A stretch of 42,355 nucleotides of DNA from Sphingomonas sp. URHD0057 (GTDB lineage Bacteria; Pseudomonadota; Alphaproteobacteria; Sphingomonadales; Sphingomonadaceae), in contig NZ_KK211163.1 in the NCBI RefSeq assembly GCF_000620665.1, positions 23,250-65,604 of the forward strand. Reading direction: 5' to 3'. This document shows positions 7,495 to 16,878 of the stretch, piece after piece; positions within the stretch are counted from its first letter, which is position 1; each line of letters begins with the position of its first letter. The notes beneath the pieces were generated by a model. The model did not search any database, was not told the origin of the DNA, and saw only the letters and a list, made by a program, of their open reading frames with translations. The position numbers and the translations under genes were made by a program.

Positions 7495-8496
7495 TCATAC
7501 CTTCAAGTCGATCATCTTCCGGATCGTGAAGAAGCCGGTCAGATAAAGGATGATCAAAAACACGAAGCCCGGGACGAACCAGGGGTCGTTGGCGACGTCC
7601 AGGAAGAATGGCGGGTTCAGCAGAAACAGGCTGACGAACGCGAAGAGTGGCAGCACCGTCAGCATGACGGCGGTCATCCGGCCCTCGCTCGAAAGCGCCC
7701 TTACCTTCAGGTACATCGACTGACGCTCGCGGATGACCTGCGACAGGTTCTCCAGGATCTCGGCGAGGTTTCCGCCGGTCTCGCTCTGGACCGACAGCGA
7801 GACGACAAACATCCGCATGTCCTCGAGGTCCCAGCGCTCGGCCATGTTCTGCAGCGCGTCCTTGAGGTCGGCGCCGTAGGTCACCTCGTCGACCGCCATT
7901 CCGAACTGCGTTCCGATCGGATCCGCCATTTCGACCGTGAGCAGGTCGAGCGCGGCCGCGATCGGGTGGCCGGCCCGCAGACCACGCACGAAGACGTCGA
8001 GCGCAACCGGGAATTGCTCCTGCATCTTCTTGCGCATGCGGGTGGCTTTGAAATTGATGAACATGATCGGCAGCGCCGCCCCGAGCAGGCCCGAGAAGAC
8101 CGCGCTAATGAGGACACGGCCGAAGCTGACCCCCATGCCGCTCGTGATCATCAGGACGAGCATGAGGAAGAAGATCGCCAGCGGAGCGACCAGGATCAGC
8201 AGCATCAGGCGGCTCGTCGCCACCGTGAACTGCGCCTGCATCAGCATGCGCTCGAACTTCTGCCCGATCTTGACGATCGCCGGCGGCAAGCCGCTCGGCA
8301 AGGCGCCGTCGGACCTGCGAAGCAGGTTGAGGGTTTCGCTCTGCGACTGGCCGCGGCCGATCATCTTCAGGCGAAGGTTGATCGCCTTGCCCTCGGCCCT
8401 CGAGCTCGCCAGCCACTGAACCAGGACTTCGGCGGCGAGAACGACCGCGCCGAACACGCAGACGAGGAGCAGCGGTTGGATCCAGCCGGGGTTCAT
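7495..8496 (-). CDS. tadB: Tad inner-membrane platform protein TadB
   Basis: 333 residues, T2SSF-domain membrane protein that partners TadC in the pilus platform. Hydrophobic segments lie at about residues 8-25, 100-150 and at the C-terminus. The conserved T2SSF core reads FPVALDVFVRGLRAGHPI, then VQSETGGNLAEILENLSQVI and IRERQSMYLKVRALSSEGR. ATG 8496 overlaps the tadA stop codon (ATGA), so translation is probably coupled. Confidence 0.93.
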   Translation of the reverse strand: MNPGWIQPLLLVCVFGAVVLAAEVLVQWLASSRAEGKAINLRLKMIGRGQSQSETLNLLRRSDGALPSGLPPAIVKIGQKFERMLMQAQFTVATSRLMLLILVAPLAIFFLMLVLMITSGMGVSFGRVLISAVFSGLLGAALPIMFINFKATRMRKKMQEQFPVALDVFVRGLRAGHPIAAALDLLTVEMADPIGTQFGMAVDEVTYGADLKDALQNMAERWDLEDMRMFVVSLSVQSETGGNLAEILENLSQVIRERQSMYLKVRALSSEGRMTAVMLTVLPLFAFVSLFLLNPPFFLDVANDPWFVPGFVFLIILYLTGFFTIRKMIDLKV

Positions 8497-9878
8497 TCGC
8501 CGAACTTCGCGTCAGGGCGGAACAGCTCCGCCGAAAGGGTGATGCCGTGCGCCATGACCTGGTCGAGGAAGCGGGGCCGGATGCCGGTCGCCTCGAACTT
8601 GCCCTGAACGATATTGTCCGCGCTGACGCCGGTCTGACGATAGCGGAAGATCTCCTGCATCGTGATGACTTCGCCTTCCATGCCGGTCAGCTCGGAGACG
8701 CTGACCACCTTGCGCCGGCCGTCCGCCAGTCGCGCAACCTGGACAACGACGTTGATGGCGGAGGAGATTTGCGCGCGCGCCGAACGCGGCGGGACGTCGA
8801 CGCCGCTCATGCCGATCATCTGCTCGACACGGGACAAGGCATCGCGCGGCGTATTGGCGTGAACCGTGGTCATCGACCCGTCGTGACCGGTGTTCATCGC
8901 CTGAAGCATGTCGAACGCTTCGCCGGCGCGGACCTCGCCAAGGATGATTCGGTCGGGACGCATGCGAAGCGAGTTCTTGACCAGCTCGCGCTGGGTGATC
9001 TCGCCCTTGCCTTCGATGTTCGGCGGCCGGGTCTCGAGCCGGACCACGTGCTCCTGCTGAAGCTGAAGTTCGGCCGAATCCTCGATCGTCACGATCCGCT
9101 CGCGGCCGTCGATGAACGCCGACATGGCATTGAGCAGCGTCGTCTTGCCGGAGCCGGTGCCCCCTGAAATGAGGACGTTGCGGCGTGATCCGACGATCGC
9201 CCGCAGGACCTCGCTGACCTGCTCCGGAATGCTGCCGATTTCGATCAGGCGATCCATGCTGATCGGGATCCGGGCGAACTTGCGGATCGAGAGCAGCGAG
9301 CCGTCGAGCGCCAGCGGCGGCACGACCGCGTTGACGCGGCTGCCGTCGGCCAGGCGGGCATCGACCATCGGCGAGGATTCATCGATGCGCCGTCCCACGG
9401 CCGAGACGATTTTCTGGATAATTCGAAGCAGGTGCCGCTCATCCTTGAAGCGTGCCGCGCTCGGCTCGAGCACGCCGTACCGCTCGACGAACACATTGTC
9501 GCACCCGTTCACCAGGATGTCGGTGATGGTCGGATCCTTGAGCAGCGGCTCGAGTGGGCCGAGGCCGAGCAATTCGTGGAGAACGTCTCCGACCAGCGCC
9601 TTGCGCTCGGCATGGTTGAGCGCGTGATTCTGCTTGGCGAGCTCCTCGGCAACGATATCGCCGACTTCTTCCTCGATCTGCTCGCGCGACATTTTGTCGA
9701 GCGCCTGCAGATTGATGAGATCGAGCAACCGCTGGTGGAGCTCGACCTTGAGGTCGGTGTGCTTGTCGCGCTTGGCGAACGCGCCGGCGTCGCCAATCGT
9801 GACCAGCCGATGCTCTTCGCGATTCTTCTCGCGCTGCTGCTCGACCGGTTCAGCCGCGCTTTTACGAATTTGCCACAT
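8493..9878 (-). CDS. cpaF: Tad secretion/assembly ATPase (TadA/CpaF)
   Basis: 461-residue hexameric ATPase of the type II/IV secretion (GspE/VirB11) superfamily that powers Flp pilus extension. Walker A is GGTGSGKT at residues 239-246 (K245). The Walker B region is [16 protein letters not shown], followed by the His-box stretch [14 protein letters not shown]. The N-terminal domain ([20 protein letters not shown]) is typical of CpaF. The frame is open 21 codons further upstream, but ATG 9878 is preferred because it follows the cpaE stop codon by 1 nt and matches the family start (MWQIRKS). Confidence 0.95.
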   Translation of the reverse strand: MWQIRKSAAEPVEQQREKNREEHRLVTIGDAGAFAKRDKHTDLKVELHQRLLDLINLQALDKMSREQIEEEVGDIVAEELAKQNHALNHAERKALVGDVLHELLGLGPLEPLLKDPTITDILVNGCDNVFVERYGVLEPSAARFKDERHLLRIIQKIVSAVGRRIDESSPMVDARLADGSRVNAVVPPLALDGSLLSIRKFARIPISMDRLIEIGSIPEQVSEVLRAIVGSRRNVLISGGTGSGKTTLLNAMSAFIDGRERIVTIEDSAELQLQQEHVVRLETRPPNIEGKGEITQRELVKNSLRMRPDRIILGEVRAGEAFDMLQAMNTGHDGSMTTVHANTPRDALSRVEQMIGMSGVDVPPRSARAQISSAINVVVQVARLADGRRKVVSVSELTGMEGEVITMQEIFRYRQTGVSADNIVQGKFEATGIRPRFLDQVMAHGITLSAELFRPDAKFGE

Positions 9879-9879
9879 G

Positions 9880-11085
9880 CTAACGCTCCAAACCCAGGCC
9901 GGCAGCGATGCCGCGATCAAGCTGCTCGAGATCCTTTGCAACCGCGCTCTTGCGCTTCAATTCATTGATCGAAACGCCGCGATCGATGGCGGAGCGAACC
10001 AGCGCGAAATCGTTTGCAACCGTATAAGCGATGTCGCGGCCGAGCGCCGCGCTGACATCCGAAGGCCGGATGGTCCGCGCCTGGCTTTTTTCATAGCGAT
10101 TGACGACCACGCGAATATCGAGGCCGCCCAGGCCCTGCGATTGAAGCAGGTCGAGTTGCCGCTTTGCGCGGTTGAGGCCGGCGACCGAAAGCTCGGTGAT
10201 CAGCAGGACCAGGTTCGAACGAGCAACCAGCGACAGCGACCAGTTCGTCCAATTGGTCGGCAGGTCGATGAACGTCGTGCCGAATTCCTTGGTCGCCTGC
10301 TCGACGATCTGCAGCATGTGATCGCTCGAAACGCCTTCGAGCGGCGCCATTTCGGGTGGCGCGGGAATGACTTTGAGCCCGCTTGAGTGTTCGCTCGTCG
10401 TCGCGCGGATCAGCGAGCCATCAAGGCGCGCGCCGCCCGCTTCCAGAAGATCGGTCAAAGAGAGCCGCGGCCGCAGGCCCAGCTGGAAAGCGACGTCGCC
10501 GAACTGCACGTCGAGGTCGATCAGGCAGGCCTCGCGGTCGTGCTTCGCTTCGCTCGCCGCATAGAGCACCGCCATCTGCGTCAGCAGCGCGGTTGCGCCG
10601 ACTCCACCAACGCTCTTCACCACGCTGACCAGCTTGCCCGTGCGCACTTTGCCCGAAGCGTCGGCGACGGCCGTCGGCGCGGGCAAGGATTGGATCGCGG
10701 CTTCCAGGTCCTCCATGTCGAGCGGAAGCCCGACGACGTCGTGAGCGCCGGCGCGGATCAGCGACCGCACCAAGGCAAGTGGCGGTTCGTAAGCCGCGGC
10801 GATCAGCGGCGTTTCCACCGAGTCCGCGAGCTTCTGAAAGCGCTTGATCGAGGCGGGCGTGTCGGGATCGACCTGGACCACCGCCGCAACTGCGCCGGAA
10901 ACCTCCTCGGCATCGATCCAGTCGGTGACCGGAGAAATGCAGAGATTGAGCGGATAGCCGGAGACCCGCGTGCCGGCCAGCGCACCCGCGTCGCCGTCCA
11001 CCCCGCTTACGTAGAGCAGGATCGAGGCCTCGGGCGTATTGGCGCGCCAGGTCTTCGCGGTTTCGTTCGGGCTGATCACGCTCAC
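9880..11085 (-). CDS. cpaE: Pilus assembly/localisation ATPase CpaE (TadZ)
   Basis: 401 residues. An N-terminal receiver-like domain is followed by a MinD/ParA-like P-loop ATPase with the degenerate loop KSVGGVGATAL (about residues 155-165), which lacks the usual second lysine as is normal for CpaE/TadZ. Other ParA-type motifs are CLIDLDVQFGDVAFQLGL and FIDLPTNW. CpaE/TadZ places the pilus machine at the pole in Caulobacter and relatives. The start is GTG at 11085 with GAGGAAG six bases upstream, 10 nt after the tadE stop codon. Confidence 0.92.
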   Translation of the reverse strand: MSVISPNETAKTWRANTPEASILLYVSGVDGDAGALAGTRVSGYPLNLCISPVTDWIDAEEVSGAVAAVVQVDPDTPASIKRFQKLADSVETPLIAAAYEPPLALVRSLIRAGAHDVVGLPLDMEDLEAAIQSLPAPTAVADASGKVRTGKLVSVVKSVGGVGATALLTQMAVLYAASEAKHDREACLIDLDVQFGDVAFQLGLRPRLSLTDLLEAGGARLDGSLIRATTSEHSSGLKVIPAPPEMAPLEGVSSDHMLQIVEQATKEFGTTFIDLPTNWTNWSLSLVARSNLVLLITELSVAGLNRAKRQLDLLQSQGLGGLDIRVVVNRYEKSQARTIRPSDVSAALGRDIAYTVANDFALVRSAIDRGVSINELKRKSAVAKDLEQLDRGIAAGLGLER

Positions 11086-11095
11086 TATCGCTTCC

Positions 11096-11719
11096 TCAAT
11101 TCGACACCGTCCCGACCGCGTCCTCTGCAGTTAGAGTGGTCGCGAACTCGGGCATGTTGACGTTGGCCAAGAGAAAGCTGGAAATAGGAGTAAATTTAAG
11201 ACCGATGAGTCTAACTGTCACAAGCGGGGACAGGTCCATTCCGCCTGGATCGCCCGCGTAGCCCACCCCTGATCCGCGATATTCCACCCTCACATTCGCA
11301 TCGCCAATTCCTGGGTACGTGCTCTGCATCTTGTATAGGATCGAGTTCCAGCCGTTGGCATTGATCGGCGTCAGCGTCATACCGGCGGGAACTGGGCTGC
11401 AAGCCAACGTGCCGCTGGGCTTGCTGCAGGTGACCGTCGGCAGCGCGGATGCTGGAATGACGTCACCTTGTGTCAGGACAACGCCATTGACCGTCTCGCC
11501 AACGAAGCTCTTCGCCGCCAATCCACTTGGGATGATCTGGGTGACGGCGGCGACCCGCGCACCAGCCTGCGTCGCCTTGCTGGCCATGTTGTAATAAAAC
11601 ATCCACCGCCCGCAATCGATCACCCCGAACAGCATCAGGATCAAGAACGGCAGGACAAGCGCGAACTCGACCGCGCCGCCACCGCGATCGTCGCCCAGGA
11701 AAGATTTGCAGATAATCAT
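11096..11719 (-). CDS. tadE: TadE-family minor pseudopilin
   Basis: 207 residues. The TadE-type N-terminus GGGAVEFALVLPFLILMLFG is a processed hydrophobic helix with the conserved Glu, followed by a polar exported domain with two cysteines (TCSKPSGTLAC). TadE and TadF are minor pseudopilins cleaved by TadV and needed for Flp assembly. ATG 11719 overlaps the stop codon of the preceding paralogue (ATGA). Which of the two paralogues corresponds to TadE and which to TadF cannot be decided here. Confidence 0.87.
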   Translation of the reverse strand: MIICKSFLGDDRGGGAVEFALVLPFLILMLFGVIDCGRWMFYYNMASKATQAGARVAAVTQIIPSGLAAKSFVGETVNGVVLTQGDVIPASALPTVTCSKPSGTLACSPVPAGMTLTPINANGWNSILYKMQSTYPGIGDANVRVEYRGSGVGYAGDPGGMDLSPLVTVRLIGLKFTPISSFLLANVNMPEFATTLTAEDAVGTVSN

Positions 11720-12258
11720 ACCCCGGTCACCGCGGCTTGATCGACGGCGTCCAAGTAAAATCCACTTCCGGTGAAACCGAACAGACCAAGGATCGGCTTG
11801 TATTTAATACGAGCATAGACCTGAACGGCTGGTGCGACATTCGCGGTCCCTGTGGTGTTACCCAGGTAAATGCCACCCAGAGTCGTGCCACCCGCCGCTG
11901 TAGAGCAGGTCATTTGGACCGAAAAATAGGTCGAAGCGTCGGTCCAATTGGACAGCAGATCGGGATCGGAGCTGCTCAGCGTGCCCTTTCTGACCAGCAA
12001 TTTGGTATTGTCCGACACTGCGGTGGGCACGCTCGCCGCGGTTCCGTTGCATCCCGAATAGCTGGCGAAAGGCTGTCGCGCTGCGTAGCGAGCTCCGTCG
12101 CGGACCGCCTTCAGCAGTGTGTGCTCGTTGAGCATGTAATTGCCGAGCTCGACCGAGCCGAACATGATCACCAGCAGAAGCGGCAGCACCAACACCATCT
12201 CGGCCGCCGCAGCTCCGCGCGTGTCCCGCAACAGGTAAAGGAGCGTGGTTTTGGTCAT
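11716..12258 (-). CDS. TadE/TadF-family minor pseudopilin
   Basis: 180 residues. The N-terminal segment RGAAAAEMVLVLPLLLVIMFGSVELGN has the TadE signature (Glu in the helix, VLPLLL). An exported domain follows with a Cys pair (YSGCNG, MTCSTA) and a C-terminal region that may fold back as beta-strands (YARIKYKPILGLFGF). It lies between tadG and the second TadE paralogue, with 4-nt overlaps at both ends, so the three are one coupled unit. Confidence 0.87.
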   Translation of the reverse strand: MTKTTLLYLLRDTRGAAAAEMVLVLPLLLVIMFGSVELGNYMLNEHTLLKAVRDGARYAARQPFASYSGCNGTAASVPTAVSDNTKLLVRKGTLSSSDPDLLSNWTDASTYFSVQMTCSTAAGGTTLGGIYLGNTTGTANVAPAVQVYARIKYKPILGLFGFTGSGFYLDAVDQAAVTGV

Positions 12259-13814
12259 CGGATCAGGAACGGCTTATTCCGTTCAATGACCTGGTTCGCC
12301 GACGATGCATTGGTTGTGCCAATAATCTCGACGTAGACGTCCTTTTGGTTAGTGAACTTGTGGGAGCCTTGTCCCCGAGGCCAAGCCGGTTCGATCAGAA
12401 ACATGTCAAGCCAAGTCGGAACCGGAACATCACTCGTCTTGCCGTGCACATCTAAGGCCCGACAATTGAGAACTGCAGCTGCGATCCGCCGCCGATCGGG
12501 TTGCGACGTCGAAGCAGCCACGCCGGTCCGACCGGTTGCCGGGTATGAAAATGATCCCTCATTGCCCTTGATCAGTGGGGCATCGATTCCGACGGCTTTT
12601 CCTGCGACCGTCATGCTTCGGTGCGTCAGTTCCCACGAATAGACATCCCAGCGCGAGGCAGTGGCTGGCAGTCCGGTCAGAGTTTGCCAATCGGTCGTGC
12701 CGTTATAGTTGATCCGGAAGTACGCAGCGCGATCCCAGTTGCCGTCCCCTTTTACTCCGCAGCTCTGGAGGCCGATCTCACGAGCGTGACACAGATCGTG
12801 TGGGTAACCAATGAAGTCCGGATCTTCGCTGCCATCTGATTTAAGAGGCGACTCCGTGATCGGTTCGTAGGGTTTGCCCGCTTCGTTCCAATTATCATTA
12901 GTGCAACCGTTGCCCGCCCCATTAGGCTTGCAAACCAAATCCTTGCGAGTGTTGGTTGAGGGCGAGCAAGTGCCACCATACTGTGAGGGGCAAGTGTTGT
13001 TGCCATTTTGATAAACGTCGAATCTGGTGTTTAGCGCGTTCAGCACGCTCGTATCCATGCCCGTTTTGGTAGTTACCCCCGTAATCGCCTGACATTCGCC
13101 GAGCGGTGTGTTGTATCCGAGTTCACCAGCGAGCGCCGGTGCGCCATTACCTATCGCGGCTTCAAGCCAACCAAAATTGCCGGGCACGGTGGCATCGCCT
13201 GTCACCAAGCGAAGTCCCTGACCGCGAACGGGATTGTAGGCGAGGTCTTCGTTGGTGTTTCCCAGCGGCTCATCCGGATTGCACAGCATTACCGGCGGCG
13301 TCTTGCAGATGGCATTGCCTACACTTGCCGTGGCGTTGGCGGTGGACGACCCGGAAATCGCGCCGACGATCGGCGTCAGCGCATATCTCGCGGTACGCGA
13401 TCCGATGGTTACCTTGACCACCTTGGCGCTCGCGTCCGCGCCCGCCGCTCCCGGCGTGACCACCGTCCCGTAGGAATCCGGGACCGACGTCTGGTTGTAG
13501 CTCGCGTAGAAAGTGAAGGTCATGCCGCCGACTGCGCTGCCGCCGCCGTCATCCGCGAACTTGGTGACGTTGGTGATCATCGATTGCGCTGCAGCCTGAG
13601 CGCGCGTGATGGCGCCCGCCTTGCCGTCGAGCTGTGTCGCCGCCGCCAGGGCCGCCTGGTCTGCGGCTTGCTGGAGCTCGGTATCCATCGACGCCAGCTG
13701 GGCGTAATCGAAGGCAACGCCGCCCGCCGCGATCAGGGCGACGAGCGACAGCGCGACGGTCGGCGCAACCGAGCCTTCGCTATTTCTCCATAGACTTCGG
13801 ACCGAGCGTCTCAT
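12255..13814 (-). CDS. tadG: TadG-like pilus assembly protein
   Basis: 519 residues. The N-terminus is a TadG/TadE-G-like membrane segment (GSVAPTVALSLVALIAAGG, then VAFDYAQLASMDTELQQAADQAALAAA in parts), a feature of Flp pilus-assembly TadG proteins. The rest is a large exported domain with many Cys, Asn and Trp residues, consistent with a disulfide-rich extracytoplasmic structure. No von Willebrand A (MIDAS) motif was recognised. It starts at ATG 13814, 12 nt after the lipoprotein stop codon, and overlaps the following tadE-like start (ATGA). Codons in the exported part look less GC-biased than in neighbouring genes. Confidence 0.82.
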   Translation of the reverse strand: MRRSVRSLWRNSEGSVAPTVALSLVALIAAGGVAFDYAQLASMDTELQQAADQAALAAATQLDGKAGAITRAQAAAQSMITNVTKFADDGGGSAVGGMTFTFYASYNQTSVPDSYGTVVTPGAAGADASAKVVKVTIGSRTARYALTPIVGAISGSSTANATASVGNAICKTPPVMLCNPDEPLGNTNEDLAYNPVRGQGLRLVTGDATVPGNFGWLEAAIGNGAPALAGELGYNTPLGECQAITGVTTKTGMDTSVLNALNTRFDVYQNGNNTCPSQYGGTCSPSTNTRKDLVCKPNGAGNGCTNDNWNEAGKPYEPITESPLKSDGSEDPDFIGYPHDLCHAREIGLQSCGVKGDGNWDRAAYFRINYNGTTDWQTLTGLPATASRWDVYSWELTHRSMTVAGKAVGIDAPLIKGNEGSFSYPATGRTGVAASTSQPDRRRIAAAVLNCRALDVHGKTSDVPVPTWLDMFLIEPAWPRGQGSHKFTNQKDVYVEIIGTTNASSANQVIERNKPFLIR

Positions 13815-13826
13815 CGAGCGTCATCC

Positions 13827-14129
13827 TCAGCGCGGCGTGCTTCCGGACGAGCCCGAAGTGCCCGTCGTCTGCATCGTCTCCAGCTTCTTCACCTGGTCGG
13901 TGCGGTAGCGCTTGACCGCCTGCGCACCCTTGTCCCCATTTTCGCCCGGCTGCGCCCCGCCCTCGGCATAGACCGGGGCCGGATTGATGATCTGCAGCGC
14001 GGCATCGTATTTGGCCGCCTCGCCGAAGCCGGGATCGTCCTGGCCGATGTTCTTGTGGACGGTGTTGCACCCGCCGAGCGCGACCGCGGTCGCGGCAGTC
14101 GCGGCAATCAGCAAAAGCCTAGAGGACAT
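13827..14129 (-). CDS. Short CpaD-like lipoprotein
   Basis: 100 residues. The N-terminus MSSRLLLIAATAATAVALGGC is a lipoprotein signal (lipobox ALGGC). The mature part ends with the stretch AQAVKRYRTDQVKKL, which resembles the tail of CpaD, the outer-membrane lipoprotein that helps place the CpaC secretin. Normal CpaD is about twice as long, so this is either a minimal CpaD or a sphingomonad-specific replacement. It lies directly after cpaC, the usual place of cpaD, and overlaps the cpaC end by 11 nt. Function is inferred from position and the tail. Confidence 0.65.
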   Translation of the reverse strand: MSSRLLLIAATAATAVALGGCNTVHKNIGQDDPGFGEAAKYDAALQIINPAPVYAEGGAQPGENGDKGAQAVKRYRTDQVKKLETMQTTGTSGSSGSTPR

Positions 14130-15606
14130 GGCCGTAATCCTTTTCGAAGCCGTGCGGCTGCTTCGCCAGCGCCATCCCGCCTGGCGGCGGCAAAACCGGA
14201 CCCGGAACCGGCTGGACGAACGGCGTCGCCGCCGGCGGGACGCCGGTGTCGGTGCGGCCGTTGAGGAACAGGTCCGCCTCGTTGGGCGGGCCGACGCGGT
14301 CGGTCGGCGCCTTGAGCGTCCCCGCCGGCACCGGCCGGACCAGCCGCGGAGTGACGATGATCACCAGCTCGGTCTGGTCGTTCTGGAACCCGCTCGAGCG
14401 GAACAGCGTCCCGATGATCGGCAGCGATCCGAGCAGGGGGACCTGCCGTACGGTGTCCTGAAAGTCCTTGCGGATGAGGCCGGCGAGGGCGAAGCTTTCG
14501 CCGTCGCGCATCTCGACCACGGTCCGCGCCCGCCGCGTCTGCAGGCCCGGAATGGTGAGGTTGTTGATGACGATCGAGGCGGTCGGGTCGATCGAGCTCA
14601 CCTCGGGCTGGACGACGAGGTTGATGACACCGTCCGCCAGCACCGTCGGCGTAAACGCCAAACTCACCCCGAACGGTTTCCATTCGACGGTTAGGGCGTT
14701 GTTGTTTCCACCCCCAGTACCACCACCACCCGACTGGACGACCGGCACCGGGAACTCGCCGCCGGCGAGGAAGCTCGCGGTCTCGCCCGACAGAGCGACC
14801 AGGGTCGGCTCGGCAAGCGTGGTGATCGCGCCCTTCTTCTCGAGCGCGTCGAGGGTGACGTTGAAGTTCTCGCCCAAGCCGCGGAAGGTCCGCGAGATGA
14901 TACCGAAGCTGCCGGTGATCGCATCGAGCTTGACCACGCCGGCGCCGGTGTCGGGATCCGGAACCAGGCTGGCGCCGCCGCCGCTCGCGCCCTGGAGCTT
15001 GCCGGCATCGCTGCCGACGAACCAGCTGAGGCCGATCTGCTTCAACGCCGAGCGCTTGACCTCGGCAAAGCGGACCTCGAGCATCACCTGCTGCGCGGAA
15101 CCGATGCCGAGCAGATTGACGACCTTGCCCGGAGCATAGGTCTCGGCGACCTGGACCGCGCGGTCGGCGTAAACCGAATTGGGCACGATGCCCTCGAGGA
15201 TGACCGAGTCATTGGACATGCGCGCGGTGATCTCGGTCCCCGGAACCACTTCCGAAAGCTGGCGCTTGAGCGTGGTCACGTCGGGGCCGACGACGACGTC
15301 GACGACGGCGATCAGATTGCTCGAACGGTCGTAGAGCGTGAGGCTAGTGGTGCCGGTCTTCTTGCCCAGCACATAGACCGAGGTCGACGTGATGGGGACG
15401 ATGTCCGCGATCGCATCGTTGCCGATCAGCGCCTTGGCATAGGGCCGGTCGACCCGAACCACCTGGCTCTTGTTGACCGGAACGTCGAGCTCGCCGGCCT
15501 GGACGCCGGTGGCGATGCTGACCTGCGCAACTGCCGGCTGGGCGACGGCGAGCGCCGCCCCGGCCACCGCGAGCAACGCGGCCCGTTTCATGATCCTAGC
15601 GGCCAT
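14119..15606 (-). CDS. cpaC: Outer-membrane secretin CpaC (RcpA)
   Basis: 495 residues. Signal peptide near 6-28, then the pilus-specific N-domain (GELDVPVNKSQVVRVDRPYA), a BON-like region (EITARMSNDSVILEGIVPNS) and the secretin core (ALEKKGAITTLAEPTLVALSG; VPLLGSLPIIGTLFRSS; QTELVIIVTPRLV). It forms the outer-membrane channel for the Flp pilus. A Gly-rich loop (SGGGGTGGGNNN) lies in the core. ATG 15606 is preferred for its AAGGTGGGGG site although it overlaps cpaB; a second ATG at 15591 would also keep the signal peptide intact. Confidence 0.93.
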   Translation of the reverse strand: MAARIMKRAALLAVAGAALAVAQPAVAQVSIATGVQAGELDVPVNKSQVVRVDRPYAKALIGNDAIADIVPITSTSVYVLGKKTGTTSLTLYDRSSNLIAVVDVVVGPDVTTLKRQLSEVVPGTEITARMSNDSVILEGIVPNSVYADRAVQVAETYAPGKVVNLLGIGSAQQVMLEVRFAEVKRSALKQIGLSWFVGSDAGKLQGASGGGASLVPDPDTGAGVVKLDAITGSFGIISRTFRGLGENFNVTLDALEKKGAITTLAEPTLVALSGETASFLAGGEFPVPVVQSGGGGTGGGNNNALTVEWKPFGVSLAFTPTVLADGVINLVVQPEVSSIDPTASIVINNLTIPGLQTRRARTVVEMRDGESFALAGLIRKDFQDTVRQVPLLGSLPIIGTLFRSSGFQNDQTELVIIVTPRLVRPVPAGTLKAPTDRVGPPNEADLFLNGRTDTGVPPAATPFVQPVPGPVLPPPGGMALAKQPHGFEKDYGHVL

Positions 15607-16573
15607 AATCCCCCACCTTCACCTGGTCGCTCTTGACCCCGCGATAGACTTCCACCTGATGCGACGGCGAAGCGGCGGCCTTGCGCGCGCCACCGCTGCT
15701 CGAGCGGTGCGCCGACCCGCCGGGCCCCCGCGACGTTTCGCCGACGATCTGCGCGCCCGCGCGGCCCATGGCCGTGCTGATCCCACTGGCAACCGCCCCC
15801 ATCCCGAACGCACCGACCGACGCCGGCGCCGGATAGCGCGCGCCGCCGTACATGTTGTAGCGCAGATCATTCATGCTGACGGTCTCGACGACCGGATTGT
15901 TCACTTCGCCCGGCTTGCGCAGGACGAGGCTCAAGCTTCCAGCCTCCTGGGCCAGCGCAAGCTTTTGCGAATCAATCGGGCTAACTTCCAGCGTCGCGGT
16001 CCGCGCGACGGCCGGAGTGCCGTCCGAATTCTTCGCGTTCTGGTCGATGGCTATGACGCGGACGTTCTGCAGGAGCACGTCGGTCAGCTGGGTGCTGCGG
16101 TCGGCGCCCTGGACAGTGCGCGTGATCAACACGTCGACGCTGTCGTTGGGCTGGACGAAGCCGGCGACGCCCGAGACGTCATTGATGCGCACGGTCGCGG
16201 CGCGCATGCCCGCGGGCAGCAGAGCGGCGATCGAGGCACCCTGGCCCACGCCCGTGATCTTGTTGGCGAGGATCGGCTCATTCACGCCGATCGGCAGCAA
16301 AGCGATACGCGGCTTCTGGCCCGCAGGCACGAGCAAAGCCGCGTTGGTGAATGCGCCAGCCGGGATGCTGGTGTTGGGAAATTCGACGAACCGGATCTTG
16401 TCCGGCGTGATGTCGCTGCCGTAAGCGAGTGGCATTGCGGCGACGGCGACCTTGGTGGTGCCGGCCAGCTGCGCGCGTTGCTGCGTACCATTGAGATAAG
16501 AGTTCGCGAGAAACACCGCGACCAGCCCCAAAAGCAGCGCTACCCCAAGCGCGATCATCGATTGACGTGACAT
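15596..16573 (-). CDS. cpaB: Flp pilus assembly protein CpaB (RcpC)
   Basis: 325 residues. An N-terminal anchor (MIALGVALLLGLVAVFLANS) is followed by a SAF/CpaB domain (VAVAAMPLAYGSDITPDKIRFVEFP) and a second domain with VRINDVSGVAGFVQPNDSVDV, the CpaB signature. It is a periplasmic partner of the CpaC secretin. The C-terminal 80 residues are Gly/Ala/Ser-rich and probably disordered. It starts at ATG 16573 with a G-rich ribosome site, 62 bp after flp3. The start of cpaC lies inside its end. Confidence 0.92.
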   Translation of the reverse strand: MSRQSMIALGVALLLGLVAVFLANSYLNGTQQRAQLAGTTKVAVAAMPLAYGSDITPDKIRFVEFPNTSIPAGAFTNAALLVPAGQKPRIALLPIGVNEPILANKITGVGQGASIAALLPAGMRAATVRINDVSGVAGFVQPNDSVDVLITRTVQGADRSTQLTDVLLQNVRVIAIDQNAKNSDGTPAVARTATLEVSPIDSQKLALAQEAGSLSLVLRKPGEVNNPVVETVSMNDLRYNMYGGARYPAPASVGAFGMGAVASGISTAMGRAGAQIVGETSRGPGGSAHRSSSGGARKAAASPSHQVEVYRGVKSDQVKVGDYGR

Positions 16574-16635
16574 CAGTCGTTACCCCCCGCGGGCATACTA
16601 ACGCAAATTTACGGCCCGCATAAGCACTTAGTTAA

Positions 16636-16815
16636 TTAACACAGATTCGCGCAGGTCGCGATCACCGTTCCGGTCTGACCAAGAGCATTGCTGATGGAGT
16701 CGGCCAAGGACACGGCTGCGAAGGCAATTCCTGCCCCGATGATTGCCAGAATGAGTGCATATTCCGCCGCGGACGCTCCAGTGCAGTTTCGCAACAGTTT
16801 GATTGGAAACCACAT
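16636..16815 (-). CDS. Flp-family pilin 3
   Basis: 59 residues, type IVb Flp prepilin. The processing site TG|ASAAEYALILA fits the Flp rule: cleavage after G13 and Glu at +5 (E18). The mature helix AIIGAGIAFAAVSLADSISN resembles flp1 and flp2 but the protein is clearly diverged (VSLADS in place of WTLGKN). The start is ATG 16815 because GGAGG lies six bases upstream; a TTG at 16821 is possible but less well placed. It ends in Cys (C59) and has C55, a pattern shared by all three pilins here. The leader has an extra Cys (C11). Confidence 0.88.
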   Translation of the reverse strand: MWFPIKLLRNCTGASAAEYALILAIIGAGIAFAAVSLADSISNALGQTGTVIATCANLC

Positions 16816-16834
16816 CGGCAACCTCCAGCGGAGG

Positions 16835-16869
16835 AAAAAAAAGGGCAGGCTGGCATAACCAGCCTGCCC
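16835..16869 (-). terminator. Intrinsic terminator after flp2
   Basis: On the minus strand a perfect 11-bp stem (GGGCAGGCTGG with CCAGCCTGCCC, 5-nt loop) is followed by eight T (16842-16835). It begins 10 bp after the flp2 stop codon, before flp3 and the assembly genes. It should make flp1-flp2 transcripts much more abundant than the downstream operon. Confidence 0.85.
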
Positions 16870-16878
16870 CTCATTGCA

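Noticed and set aside
16589-16619. Terminator between flp3 and cpaB
   Set aside because: GCGGGC and GCCCGC arms exist, but the loop is 19 bases and no T run follows, so it is weak.
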